Position numbers and translations under genes: made by a program
Notes under the pieces: model-generated
Seen by the model: only the letters and a program-made list of their open reading frames with translations
Database searches by the model: none
Told to the model about the DNA's origin: nothing
In this document: positions 6,204 to 15,482 of the stretch, piece by piece
Layout of the letters: each line of letters starts with the position of its first letter
Numbering within the stretch: the first letter of the stretch is position 1
NCBI GenBank assembly: GCA_009782175.1
Contig: WRKR01000029.1
Location: 1-36,223, forward strand
Direction of reading: 5' to 3'
Source: Cystobacterineae bacterium
GTDB lineage: Bacteria > Myxococcota > Myxococcia > Myxococcales > Myxococcaceae
Length of the DNA: 36,223 nt

Positions 6204-9020
6204 TCAAGGCTCTTGGGCTTCTGTCAAACGCTTTTCAATCTGCTCAAAATCCAAGAGGAAAGCCTTTTTTTCAAGCCAGGCCATCAGCTCTGCCCCGGCA
6301 CCTGGGCTATATTCATAACTGCCCAGGGCTTTCATCGCCTGCTTCATTCGGTCTATGTCAAAAGCCTCACAAGCTTGGCGCAGGGCTTCTAACATCTCCA
6401 TATCCAGCTCGCTCTTGAGGGGTTTGGTGCTCGCACAGCTTTTGAGTTTTTCTAAAAGCATGGCCAAAAGTTTTTCGGCTGCCTCCAAAAAAGGTGCATT
6501 GTGCGTTGACACATAGGCAAAGTCGCCTGCCTTGGCTGCCTTTTCCAAGGCTTCAGCCAGGCCTCCCACCGCATAGGCGCCAATGTTATAGCTGCTGCCT
6601 TTCATGCCGTGCACCACAATGCCATAGTCCACCAAAGTCTCCGCTCTAACGTTGCGGACTTTCTCCAGCAAGGCCGGGGTATGCTGCACATAAGAGTTAA
6701 TCACCCCCAAATAGGTTTCGGTGTTGCCGCCAAACCTGCGCAGGCCCTTGGCTGCGTTTAAGCCTTCTATGCCTTCCATGCCGCAGAAGCTCTCTAACTC
6801 TCCCTCTTCCACAAGGCCGGCCTCTGCGGTTTCTATAAAATCCTTCCCCTTCACCCACTGGTGTATCACCCAATCCAGACGCATCATGTCTACGGGTTTG
6901 GAAATGAAAGCCTGAAAGCCGTTTTCCAGAAACATTTTCTCCGTGCCCACCACAGCATTGGCCGTCATGGCAATAATGGGTATTTCCCGGGCATATTCTG
7001 AGTTTATTTCTTGGCGGATAATATGTGTGGCCATCACCCCATCCATCCCTGGCATCATGTGGTCCATAAATATGGCGTCATATTTCACCTGTGCCTCCCT
7101 CACCAAATCCACGGCGGCTTGGCCGCTTTCAACACAGTCTACCTGCATGCCATAGGGCTTTAACAAGCCCTTGGCCACATCCAGGTTAATGGGCATATCA
7201 TCCACCACCAGCACCCGGACATGCGGCAAATGCACCCGAGGCAATTTTCTTTTGCGGCGGAGTTGGGCAGCCGGAAAGCTGAAATTGGCCAGGCTATCGG
7301 CAACCTCTTGGCCAACCACTGTATCGCTCATCTGCTTTTGGCGTATTCGCACTTTAAAGGTGCTGCCCTTTCCACTCTCGCTCTCCACGCTGATGGTGCC
7401 ATCCATCATCTCCACCAAATGCTTGGTCAGCGGCAAACCCAAGCCTGTGCCCTCAATCTTCCTGTTGGCTTTGGTGTCTACTTGATAATAGTCCATGAAA
7501 ATTTTCCCGACATTTTCAGGCAAAATGCCGCTGCCGGTATCCTCTACAGAAAAAAGCAACTCTATATTGTTGCCCTCCTCTCTCTCGAAAGAAACATTCA
7601 AACTCACCGTGCCCGCATGGGTATATTTGAAAGCATTGGACATGAGGTTGTTCAATATTTGCTTTATCCGCAGGTCGTCCCCCCACAGACGGCCAGGTAT
7701 GTTCGGGTCTACCCACACCTTCAGCTGGATGGGCTTGTCGGCTATGCGTACAATGTTCTGGTTGACGGACTCACTCACCAGGTTCGGCAAGGCATAATCC
7801 ACCGGATTAATCTCAAATTTTCCAGAGTTAATTTTGGAAATGTCCAAAATATCGTTGATGATGTTCAGCAGCGTGGAGCCCGCATTGAAAATTTTCTCGA
7901 GGTTTTCAGTGCATTCCGGTTTGCACTTCTCATCCAAAGTGTTCAGCGTCAGCTCGGCCAGGCCAATAACAGCATTGAGCGGCGTGCGCATCTCGTGACT
8001 CATGTTGGCCAAAAAGTGGGATTTGGCCTCGTTGGCCATCACAATGGCTTCGTTGAGCTCCTTGAGGTTCTGGTTTTGCGCCTTAATTAAAATGAAAGGA
8101 CGAGCCGTATATTGAGAAACCAAAAAAACAATAACGAGGCTCACCCCCAAAACAATGAAGGCCGACAAAAGCAACATCCTCTTCCCTTCGGCCACCGGAC
8201 TGTCTTCGAGCGGAGAAAAAATGCCCACCACCCAGCCCCCTGTGGTGCCCACCAAAGTCTGCCAGGCAAAAATGGCCTCCAGGCCACCACCATAGGTGAA
8301 GTCAAAAGTTCCTGATTGGGTTTTGACTGCATCCGCATATATTTTGAGCCACCGGTCTATGTCAGGGTCGGCATCCCTATCCGTGCTCCGCTCATGTATA
8401 TTGAAGTCCTCCTGGACATGATAGGCCATGGGAGAAACAATGGCTGAGCCGCGCTCATCTATAAGAAAAATGGTGCCCGCGCGCCACAGCATGAAGCTGC
8501 CCAAAAGCTCCTGAAACACCAGGCCACTGACGCTGACCGACAAAACCCGAGCATCATCTATGGGTGAATAGAGGTAGATGACGGGCTTTCCAAGCTCCGC
8601 ATCTCTCTGAATGGCCGAAATGGTTTCCTGGCCCAAAAATGCCTTGCGCAAATATTCGTTGCTCTGCGCACCTTGGGTTTGAGCGGGCTGCTCGCTCAAG
8701 GCACCCACCACGCTGTGGCGATCGACCACCTTGAAAGCCAAAAAGTCCGGATAGCTTTCCTTGGCTTGCTCGAAAATTTTGGGGAAATTTTCAGGTGGCG
8801 CACTGGACAGCTTCGTCGCCACTGTCTTCGCATCGGCTTTCAGCAGCGTAATTTTGGTGTTAATAAAGTCCCTGCCTATTTCCGCAACCACCGTCGAATC
8901 GCGCTGCGTTAGCTTTATGAGGCTGTTTTTGGTCAAAAAGAAGCTTATTCCCGTCAGGACGACGGTGAATGCAATAACAATGCTGCTGATGACCAAGGCC
9001 ACTTTGAGGTGAATTGACAT
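6204..9020 (-). CDS. Membrane hybrid sensor histidine kinase with receiver and HPt domains
   Basis: The product is 938 aa from the ATG at 9020 (GAGAGAG upstream); upstream in-frame ATGs lack support. A transmembrane helix at about 5-30 is followed by a 250-residue periplasmic sensor region resembling a double-Cache domain, then a second helix near 282-302. The kinase core has the H box HEMRTPL (His342), the N box NNLMSNAFKY, DTGSGI and GTGLGLPL. A receiver follows with phospho-acceptor Asp653 (FMDHMMPGMDG) and Lys708, and then an HPt domain with His804 (VHGMKGSS). This is a full His-Asp-His phosphorelay in one chain, so a separate receiver is needed as the last acceptor. The HD-GYP regulator downstream is the obvious candidate. 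The ligand is unknown. Confidence 0.93.
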   Translation of the reverse strand: MSIHLKVALVISSIVIAFTVVLTGISFFLTKNSLIKLTQRDSTVVAEIGRDFINTKITLLKADAKTVATKLSSAPPENFPKIFEQAKESYPDFLAFKVVDRHSVVGALSEQPAQTQGAQSNEYLRKAFLGQETISAIQRDAELGKPVIYLYSPIDDARVLSVSVSGLVFQELLGSFMLWRAGTIFLIDERGSAIVSPMAYHVQEDFNIHERSTDRDADPDIDRWLKIYADAVKTQSGTFDFTYGGGLEAIFAWQTLVGTTGGWVVGIFSPLEDSPVAEGKRMLLLSAFIVLGVSLVIVFLVSQYTARPFILIKAQNQNLKELNEAIVMANEAKSHFLANMSHEMRTPLNAVIGLAELTLNTLDEKCKPECTENLEKIFNAGSTLLNIINDILDISKINSGKFEINPVDYALPNLVSESVNQNIVRIADKPIQLKVWVDPNIPGRLWGDDLRIKQILNNLMSNAFKYTHAGTVSLNVSFEREEGNNIELLFSVEDTGSGILPENVGKIFMDYYQVDTKANRKIEGTGLGLPLTKHLVEMMDGTISVESESGKGSTFKVRIRQKQMSDTVVGQEVADSLANFSFPAAQLRRKRKLPRVHLPHVRVLVVDDMPINLDVAKGLLKPYGMQVDCVESGQAAVDLVREAQVKYDAIFMDHMMPGMDGVMATHIIRQEINSEYAREIPIIAMTANAVVGTEKMFLENGFQAFISKPVDMMRLDWVIHQWVKGKDFIETAEAGLVEEGELESFCGMEGIEGLNAAKGLRRFGGNTETYLGVINSYVQHTPALLEKVRNVRAETLVDYGIVVHGMKGSSYNIGAYAVGGLAEALEKAAKAGDFAYVSTHNAPFLEAAEKLLAMLLEKLKSCASTKPLKSELDMEMLEALRQACEAFDIDRMKQAMKALGSYEYSPGAGAELMAWLEKKAFLLDFEQIEKRLTEAQEP

Positions 9021-9474
9021 GACAACTCTCTCTCGCCAAAAAAACCAAAGCCCCCTTCCTCCTACTCGCCTTTCCACTGTTTTTCTGTCTCACTGAAAGC
9101 GGAAGGAGCTTTGGAAAGGGGGCCCACTTCCCCAAAGAAGCAACCGCTGTGTTCCCTTCACCGAAAGCAGCCGCTCTGCATCGTATATCCTCATTGACAT
9201 TTATCCGTATTCTACAAAATTCATTTTTTTTAGTAAAAAAAACAACGAGAAGCAATGCCACAAAGCTCAGCACAGCTCTCCAACAGCCGTTTGGGGCAAA
9301 AAAACCCCTCAAGCCCCCCAGAAAGCGCCTCAAAACTCCTTGTGCATGCGCTGGACGCTTCCGCAATAGCATGCTAGCACTCACAAAAAACAAAAATGGA
9401 TAGCTCCATACCCCCACAGGCAACAGAAACACAGACCCCCAACCATTCCATTAACAGCATTTAAAAACAATAGG
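9021..9474. other. Divergent intergenic region between the hybrid kinase and ffh genes
   Basis: About 450 bases separate the two divergent genes. The stretch holds a TTGACA at 9196-9201 without a convincing -10, a CTTTGG/CCAAAG inverted repeat near 9109-9138, and a TTGGGG/CCCC inverted repeat near 9290. Open frames here are short, lack ribosome binding sites and show no family motif. I see no supported gene. Confidence 0.5.
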
Positions 9475-9480
9475 TTATAT
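9451..9480 (+). promoter_or_regulatory. Candidate promoter just before ffh
   Basis: TTAACA (9451-9456) and TTATAT (9475-9480) are separated by 18 bases. Transcription would begin near 9487, leaving only about five bases before the ATG at 9492. No Shine-Dalgarno sequence is present there, so the messenger may be nearly leaderless. Confidence 0.4.
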
Positions 9481-9491
9481 ATACTCTCGCC

Positions 9492-11135
9492 ATGTTTGAA
9501 ACCGTTAGCAAAGGTTTTCGTTCCGCGAAAAACCGCCTCCAGGGCAAATCCGAAATAACAGAAACGCTTGTAGAAGAGTCTTTAAGGGACATTCGCATCT
9601 CCTTGTTGGAAGCCGACGTCGCCTTTGCGGTGGTCAAAAAATTCGTCGCGCGTGTGCGCGAAAAAGCGGTGGGTGAGGTGGTTTCTGTCTCCCTCACGGA
9701 CAAACGCGGAAAAAAACGCAAAGTCACCCCGGGTGAGCACTTCATCAAAATCTGCCATGATGAGCTTGAAGCTTTAATGGGGCCTGTGGATACGAGCTTG
9801 TCCTTTAAACCCAAAGGGCAAATCAGCGGAATTATGATGGTGGGCCTTCAGGGCTCCGGCAAAACCACCACCGCAGGCAAACTGGCCAAATATTTGATGA
9901 ATGCAGGCAAAAAACCCCTCCTTGTGGCTGCAGATATTTATAGGCCTGCCGCCGTTGAGCAGCTGCAGATACTTGGAGAAAGCCTCAACGTCCCCACCTT
10001 CCATGAGCCCAATACCCCACCTCCTGAGTTGGCCTCCAAGGCCTGGGCCTTTGCCAAAAAAGAAAATGTGGATGTGGTTATTGTCGATACGGCTGGCCGT
10101 TTGGCCATTGATGAGACTTTAATGCAGGAGCTTGAAGCCATCAAAGCTTCCGTCGAGCTCGACAATATTCTCCTCGTCTGCGATGCGATGATTGGGCAAG
10201 ACGCGGTGCGTACGGCAGCTGAGTTTGACGCGCGCCTCTCCATTGATGGTTTTATTCTGACAAAGCTGGATGGTGATGCACGCGGAGGCGCCGCCCTCTC
10301 CATTAAAGAGGTGACGGGCAAACCCATTAAATTCCTCGGTATGGGCGAAACCATGGATCGCCTCGAGGAATTTCGCCCAGACGGCTTGGCGGGCCGCATT
10401 CTCGGCTTTGGCGACATTGTCGGCCTCATGAAAGACTTTGAGGCCGTTGTGGATGAGCAAAAAGCCGAAGAAGACGCTCAAAAACTGCTCTCCGGCAAGT
10501 TCAACATGCGCGACTTTGTCGACCAAATTCGCACCATTCGCAAAATGGGCTCCTTAAGCAGCCTCCTCGAGAAGTTCCCCATTTTTGGAGAGCTCTCAGA
10601 GCAGATGAACCCTGACGAGAAAGAGCTGGAGCGCATTCTCGTCCTCTTCAACTCCATGACAGAAGCAGAAAGAAAAAACCCTGCGCTCATCAATGAGAGC
10701 AGAGCCCAACGCATCGCCAAAGGCTCAGGCCACAAAAAACAAGATGTGCTCGCGCTGCTTCAAAAATTTCAGATGATGCAACAAGTCATGGGAGGCATCG
10801 GCAAAAACCCCGGACTCCTGGGCCGACTGCCCGGCTTTAAACAGCTGGGCCAATTGTCCCAAATGAAAAACATGGACTTGGGCTCTCTGCTTGGAGGGGA
10901 CTCAAAGAAAATGCAACAACTGATGGGCGGTGCCGGTGGCCCCTCCCCCTTTGAGGCCCCACAACTGGCACCCGGAATCAGCGCCCCCATGAATTCCGCA
11001 GCCCTGGCACGCGCCAGACTCATGGGCTATGGGCCTAATGCACAAAACAAAACGCAAACCCTCTCCAAAGACGCCATACGTGAGCGCCGAAAACGAGAAA
11101 AAACAAATAAGAAAAAAAACCGAAAAAAACGCTAG
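9492..11135 (+). CDS. ffh: Signal recognition particle GTPase Ffh
   Basis: The product is 547 aa and binds signal peptides of nascent membrane proteins with 4.5S RNA, docking at FtsY. The N domain starts at once (MFETVSKGF, then EADVAF). The G domain has GLQGSGKTT at 118-126, DTAGRL and TKLDGDARGGAAL. The methionine-rich M domain contains GSGHKKQDVLALLQKFQMMQ. The usual length is about 450 aa; here some 80-90 residues are added after the M domain, rich in Gly, Pro and Ala and ending in a very basic Lys/Arg tail. The ATG lacks a Shine-Dalgarno sequence. The gene stands alone on the plus strand. Confidence 0.97.
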   Translation: MFETVSKGFRSAKNRLQGKSEITETLVEESLRDIRISLLEADVAFAVVKKFVARVREKAVGEVVSVSLTDKRGKKRKVTPGEHFIKICHDELEALMGPVDTSLSFKPKGQISGIMMVGLQGSGKTTTAGKLAKYLMNAGKKPLLVAADIYRPAAVEQLQILGESLNVPTFHEPNTPPPELASKAWAFAKKENVDVVIVDTAGRLAIDETLMQELEAIKASVELDNILLVCDAMIGQDAVRTAAEFDARLSIDGFILTKLDGDARGGAALSIKEVTGKPIKFLGMGETMDRLEEFRPDGLAGRILGFGDIVGLMKDFEAVVDEQKAEEDAQKLLSGKFNMRDFVDQIRTIRKMGSLSSLLEKFPIFGELSEQMNPDEKELERILVLFNSMTEAERKNPALINESRAQRIAKGSGHKKQDVLALLQKFQMMQQVMGGIGKNPGLLGRLPGFKQLGQLSQMKNMDLGSLLGGDSKKMQQLMGGAGGPSPFEAPQLAPGISAPMNSAALARARLMGYGPNAQNKTQTLSKDAIRERRKREKTNKKKNRKKR

Positions 11136-11162
11136 AGCCTGTTCACACCCCAGGTTTTGAAT

Positions 11163-11340
11163 GGTTTTTTCGCCTGGCGGCGGGCATTTTAAATAAGGTT
11201 TTTTTTGTCGCCTCCGGCGAAGGGTTTTTTGCCCTCCCGGGCAGGGTTTTTCGCCTCCCCGCTGAAAGCGAAATGAGCCGGGCCGCAGGCCCCCTCCCCC
11301 CCGGAGGGAAAAACCACAACCAAAAACAAAAAAAATATTT
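11163..11340. repeat. Dispersed hairpin-array repeat, family 1, copy B
   Basis: This fills the gap between the convergent ffh and acyl-CoA ligase genes. It carries TCGCC-TCC-GGCGA at 11208-11220 in the same orientation as copy C and GGGCC-GCA-GGCCC at 11280-11292 in the orientation of copy A, so it may be two half elements meeting. The sequence CATTTTAAATAAGG also has a close match in copy C (CATTTTAAATGAGG at 34628). It may double as the terminator for both flanking genes. Confidence 0.75.
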
Positions 11341-11357
11341 TTTAAAAGCCTCTCTCT

Positions 11358-13142
11358 TCAATCCGCGGACAGCACATTTCCAGAATAGAAATGGTCCAAA
11401 ATGTCCTGGTATTTCTGCTCAATATATTTGCGCTTTAGCTTGAGGCTTGGGGTGAGCTCTCCTTGCGCTATGCTGAACTCATTCTCTAAAATATGGAATT
11501 TTTTTATGGTTTCAAAGTGGGCCAGGGTTTTGTTGAAACGGTTTATATAAAAACCAATCAACTCTATAATTTTGGGGTGGTGGACTTTTAACTCTGGTTT
11601 GGAAATGCTGTTTTGGCTGGCCCAGCGCTGAATGGCTTCCATGTCCAGCGTTATGAGTGCAGAGCAGAAATTGCGGTTGTTTCCGTGGATCAGCACTTGG
11701 TTAATATAGGGGCAACATGTTTTGAGGGAATTTTCCAGGTGCTGGGGCGCAATGTATTTCCCGCCAGATGTTTTAATAAGCTCTTTTTTTCTATCCACAA
11801 TTTGGAGCTTTCCTTCGACCCACTTGCCCATATCACCGGTGTGTAGCCAGCCCTCCTCAAGGGCTTGGGCGGTGGCTTCGGGTTGTTTATGGTAAGCGCG
11901 CATGACGCCTCGGTTTTTAATGAGTATTTCACCATCCTCTGAAATTTTCACTTCAGTGCCGGGGATGGGGGGGCCTACGGTTCCGAATTTGAAATTGCTG
12001 GGGACGTTGACAAAGGAAGCCGCACTGGTTTCTGTGAGGCCATAGCCTTCTAAAATTAAAATGCCGCAGGCATGAAAAAATTCTGCAACCTCAGGAGCGA
12101 GGGGCGCGCCTCCGGAGATGATGAAGCGGATGCGGCCTCCAAACAGGGCGCGTATTTTGTCCAAAACGAGTTTTCGAGCCAAGGCGTGCTGAATGGCCAG
12201 CAAGGGCCCCACCTTTGGCGTGGAGTTCACTTTTTTGCCTATGCGGATGGCCCATTTGAGAATTTTATATTTGAGGGCGCCACCTTGTTTTGCATTCTGA
12301 ATAATTTTGTTGCGGATTTTCTCAAAAATCCGAGGGACAGCCTGAGAGAAAGTAGGCCGAATGCTGGCCATGTTGTCCAAAATTTTCTCAACCCGTCCAT
12401 CAATGGCTGTTGCAAAGCCCAACCGGAATTGGATGAGCCCAAAGAGTTTTCCAAAAACATGCGAGAGCGGAAGCCATAAAAGCTGAATGTCCTCCGGCCG
12501 TATAACATTCAGTTGTCCAATGCCCTCAGCCTCATAGAGCCAACAGTCATGCGTCAGCTCTACGCCTTTGGGCACTCCGGTGGAGCCAGAGGTATAAATA
12601 ATGGTTGCCAGAGAGGAAGGCTCCAGGCTTTGCCACACGCGCTCATAGTCCGCTTGTGAGGCTGAAATGCCCAGAGAAGAAATGTGTTGCAAGGGGAGAG
12701 ACCAGCCATCTGCCGAAGGCTGCCCTTCAAAACAAATGACGTGTTTGAGGTTGGGAAGCTCGGCTTGGTGCGCGCGCAGTTGAGAGAGCCTTTCTTCATT
12801 GTCGACAAAGAGGATGCGGATGTCAGCATCTTTCAATATATGGAGCGCCTCTTCCCAGGTAGCGGTTGGATAGATGGTGGTGGTGACGCCTGCGGCGCAG
12901 GAAACGGCGACGGCAGACAACACCCAGGCATAGCATGTTGGGGCCTGAATGGCGCAGTGCTCCCCCTCTTGCAACCCGAGGGCGCGCAAACCCATGGCCA
13001 AGGCTTTCACTTGCTCTCCAAAGGCTGCCCATGAAACTGTTTTCCAAGCCTCCCCCTCTGGAAACAAATAGGCTGGATTGAGCGGGGTGGATTGGATGCG
13101 ATGGTGAAGGAGCTCTGGCAGACTGCGAAACCGTGGAGGCAT
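11358..13142 (-). CDS. Long-chain fatty-acid--CoA ligase (AMP-forming)
   Basis: The product is 594 aa. The ATG at 13142 is preceded by AGGAGG four bases upstream; the frame is open for another 45 codons but those translate the upstream repeat. The enzyme activates fatty acids with ATP and joins them to coenzyme A. The adenylate-forming signature YTSGSTGVPKG lies at 183-193, followed by EGYGLTETSAAS and the hinge region LHTGDMGKW with DRKKELIKTSGGKYIAP. Length and motifs fit the FadD15-like group of long-chain ligases. It lies downstream of fusA, separated by about 210 bases containing strong palindromes, so it may have its own promoter, though I could not identify one. Confidence 0.92.
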   Translation of the reverse strand: MPPRFRSLPELLHHRIQSTPLNPAYLFPEGEAWKTVSWAAFGEQVKALAMGLRALGLQEGEHCAIQAPTCYAWVLSAVAVSCAAGVTTTIYPTATWEEALHILKDADIRILFVDNEERLSQLRAHQAELPNLKHVICFEGQPSADGWSLPLQHISSLGISASQADYERVWQSLEPSSLATIIYTSGSTGVPKGVELTHDCWLYEAEGIGQLNVIRPEDIQLLWLPLSHVFGKLFGLIQFRLGFATAIDGRVEKILDNMASIRPTFSQAVPRIFEKIRNKIIQNAKQGGALKYKILKWAIRIGKKVNSTPKVGPLLAIQHALARKLVLDKIRALFGGRIRFIISGGAPLAPEVAEFFHACGILILEGYGLTETSAASFVNVPSNFKFGTVGPPIPGTEVKISEDGEILIKNRGVMRAYHKQPEATAQALEEGWLHTGDMGKWVEGKLQIVDRKKELIKTSGGKYIAPQHLENSLKTCCPYINQVLIHGNNRNFCSALITLDMEAIQRWASQNSISKPELKVHHPKIIELIGFYINRFNKTLAHFETIKKFHILENEFSIAQGELTPSLKLKRKYIEQKYQDILDHFYSGNVLSAD

Positions 13143-13189
13143 AGGGCCTCCTATTATAAATAAACAAAAGCTCAATGAAAACTCACCGA

Positions 13190-13345
13190 GGCCTTCCGTT
13201 GAGGCGAGCTGAGGCTTTCTCGCACTGCGCTCCACTTCATAAATAATGAGGAGAGAAAGCTTGCTTTCTCTCCTCACGTTTTCTGCGGGCTTGTGCTGCT
13301 CTGCATGAATGAAGAAAAAGCATGCTTTTTCTTCGTTCCCTCCGC
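13190..13345 (-). repeat. Palindrome-rich repeat downstream of fusA (family 2, copy 2)
   Basis: Reading on the minus strand, the element starts a few bases after the fusA stop codon. It contains a perfect 24-bp palindrome (13311-13334), then a 14-bp stem with a two-base centre at 13247-13276 (TGAGGAGAGAAAGC left arm). It closes with a stretch (GTGGAGCGCAGTGCGAGAAA) that closely resembles the right half of the 3794-3935 element in the same order relative to the preceding stop codon. It may terminate or stabilise the long gsp-fusA transcript. Confidence 0.65.
13311..13334. repeat. Perfect 24-bp palindrome
   Basis: GAAGAAAAAGCA is followed by its exact reverse complement. No T-run follows outside the stem, so it is not a textbook terminator, although the 3' arm itself holds five T. 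It sits 20 bases after the fusA stop codon. Confidence 0.8.
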
Positions 13346-13354
13346 TCTGGTGGG

Positions 13355-15472
13355 TTATTTGCGGGCGGCTGCTTCGGCGGCCAGGCGGTCACGGTGGGCT
13401 TTAATCATCGCTTCCTGCTCGCTTTTGGGGACAGGCGCATAGCGGGCAAACTCCATGGTATATTCGCCCTTGCCCTGGGTAGCTGAGCGCAAGTCCGTGG
13501 CATATCCAAACATGTTGTTGAGGGGGACTTCTGCGACGATGGCGACATAGTTGTTTTCTATGGCTGTGGTTTCGGTGATGGTGCCGCGTCGCTGGTTAAT
13601 TTGCCCGACGACGGAGCCTTGAAAGTCTGAAGGGACTTGGACTTCCACCTTCATCATCGGCTCCAAAATGGTGGGTTTGGAGGCGGCATAGCCTTCGCGG
13701 AAAGCCATGAGGGCGGCTGTTTTGAAGGCTTGCTCTGAGGAGTCCACGGGGTGGTGGAGGCCGTCGTTAATGAGGCAGCGCACGCCAACAATGGGAAAGC
13801 CGATGAGGGAGCCTTTTTTGATGGCTTCCTGGAAGCCCTTGTCGCAAGCGGGAATAAATTCACGGGGGATGGCACCACCCACAATCTCATCGACAAACTC
13901 ATAGGGCATGACAGCGTCTGCGGGGAGGGGCTCCAGATAACCGCAGACGCGGGCGAATTGGCCTGCGCCGCCCGTTTGTTTTTTATGCGTATAAGCAAAC
14001 TCGCCGCGCTGCGTAATGGTTTCGCGATAGGCCACCTGAGGTTTGCCGGCGATGACTTCGCAGTTATATTCGCGCTTCATGCGCTCTATATAAATTTCAA
14101 GGTGCAACTCGCCCATGCCGTCGATGATGGTTTGTCCGGATTCTTCATCCCGGCGAACGCGGAAAGTTGGGTCTTCCCGGAAAAAGCGGTTCAGCGCCTT
14201 TGAAAAATTTGCCTGGCTTCCTCTGTCTTTGGGTTCAATGGCCAGAGAAATAACGGCATCAGGGACATGCATAGAAGTCATGGTTACTTCAATTTGGTTG
14301 TCCGTGAAGGTGTCCCCTGAAGCGCACTCTACACCAAACAGAGCAATAATATCGCCGCAACGCGCTTCTTCCACATCATGCATTTCATTGGAGTGCATGC
14401 GGACAATGCGAGGCACTTTAATGCGTTTCAATTGGCTGCTGCAATTGACGATGAAGTCGCCCTTGGCCAGTTTGCCCTGATAAATCCGCATATAGGTGAG
14501 TTGACCATAGCGTCCGTCCTCCAGTTTGAAGGCAAGGCCGACAAAGGGTTTGGAGGGCTCATTCTCCAAGACAATTTTGGCTTCGTTGTTTTTCTGGTCG
14601 TGCCCGTGGTTAACAATTTCCGTTGGGTTGGGCAAATAGTGCGTTACGGCATTCAAAACCAACTGGACTCCTTTGTTTTTATAAGCGGAGCCGCAGAGGA
14701 CGGGCGTCATTTTGAGGGCAATGGTTGCGCGTCGAATGGCCGCGCGAATGTCTTCGGCGCTGCAGGGCTCCTCATTCAAATATTTTTCAGCAAGGATGTC
14801 GTCCACGTCCGCGACGTTTTGAATAATTTCCTCGCGTGCGGTTTGGGCTGCTTCTGCAAACTCAGCAGGAATCTCAAACTCCCGGACTTCTTCTCCGCTG
14901 TCGCCTTCAAAAGCATAGGCCTTGCCGGCAATGGGGTCCACAATGCCGTTGAAATTGGCTTCTGCTCCCATGGGGATTTGGATGGGCACAGCATGGTGTC
15001 CCAGTTTCTCTTTGAGCATGCCCACGACGCGAAGGTAGTTGGCGCCGACGCGATCCATTTTGTTGACATAGGCGATGCGCGGGACGCCATAGCGTTTCAT
15101 TTGGCGGTCCACGGTGATGGATTGGGATTGCACACCGGCGACGGAATCCAGCACCAAAATGGCGCCATCGAGGACGCGCAGAGCGCGTTCTACTTCAATG
15201 GTGAAGTCGACGTGTCCAGGCGTATCAATGAGGTTGATGTTATAGTCATTCCAGATGCAATAACTTGCCGCGGACTGAATGGTGATGCCCTTTTCGCGTT
15301 CCAGGTCCATGGAGTCCATGACGGCGCCGACGCCGTCTTTGCCTTTGACTTCGTGGATGGAGTGAATTTTGCCCGTATAAAATAAAATCCGCTCAGAGAG
15401 GGTTGTTTTCCCTGAATCAATGTGAGCGGAAATACCGATGTTTCTAACTCGTTCTATTGGAATACCAGCCAT
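13355..15472 (-). CDS. fusA: Elongation factor G of the mitochondrial / spdEFG1 type
   Basis: The product is 705 aa from ATG 15472, which has GAAAGG seven bases upstream; an ATG at 15493 overlaps the previous stop but lacks a site. It is a ribosomal translocase GTPase. The G1 motif is AHIDSGKTT (16-24), then DTPGHVDF and NKMDR. The segment around [20 protein letters not shown] and [10 protein letters not shown] follows the mitochondrial EF-G1 and spdEFG1 pattern, whereas canonical EF-G has HIDAGKTTTTER and MDWMEQE. In that family a sister EF-G2 is normally responsible for ribosome recycling; none is in the window. It follows the FHA-type sigma54 activator by ten bases, so it is probably co-transcribed with the tail of the gsp operon. 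Confidence 0.95.
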   Translation of the reverse strand: MAGIPIERVRNIGISAHIDSGKTTLSERILFYTGKIHSIHEVKGKDGVGAVMDSMDLEREKGITIQSAASYCIWNDYNINLIDTPGHVDFTIEVERALRVLDGAILVLDSVAGVQSQSITVDRQMKRYGVPRIAYVNKMDRVGANYLRVVGMLKEKLGHHAVPIQIPMGAEANFNGIVDPIAGKAYAFEGDSGEEVREFEIPAEFAEAAQTAREEIIQNVADVDDILAEKYLNEEPCSAEDIRAAIRRATIALKMTPVLCGSAYKNKGVQLVLNAVTHYLPNPTEIVNHGHDQKNNEAKIVLENEPSKPFVGLAFKLEDGRYGQLTYMRIYQGKLAKGDFIVNCSSQLKRIKVPRIVRMHSNEMHDVEEARCGDIIALFGVECASGDTFTDNQIEVTMTSMHVPDAVISLAIEPKDRGSQANFSKALNRFFREDPTFRVRRDEESGQTIIDGMGELHLEIYIERMKREYNCEVIAGKPQVAYRETITQRGEFAYTHKKQTGGAGQFARVCGYLEPLPADAVMPYEFVDEIVGGAIPREFIPACDKGFQEAIKKGSLIGFPIVGVRCLINDGLHHPVDSSEQAFKTAALMAFREGYAASKPTILEPMMKVEVQVPSDFQGSVVGQINQRRGTITETTAIENNYVAIVAEVPLNNMFGYATDLRSATQGKGEYTMEFARYAPVPKSEQEAMIKAHRDRLAAEAAARK

Positions 15473-15482
15473 GACGCGCCTT

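Noticed and set aside
7221-8090. 289-codon plus-strand frame antisense to the kinase gene
   Set aside because: It is a shadow of the kinase coding bias in the opposite phase; the kinase motifs decide the strand.
9149-9403. 84-codon and about 40-codon plus-strand frames upstream of ffh
   Set aside because: No ribosome binding site of quality, no motif, and biased composition.
8860-9432. 190-codon minus-strand frame between the kinase and ffh genes
   Set aside because: It overlaps the kinase N-terminus in another phase, shows no family pattern, and has no start site signal.
14378-15385. 335-codon plus-strand frame antisense to fusA
   Set aside because: It lies fully inside the EF-G gene on the other strand, whose family motifs are unambiguous.
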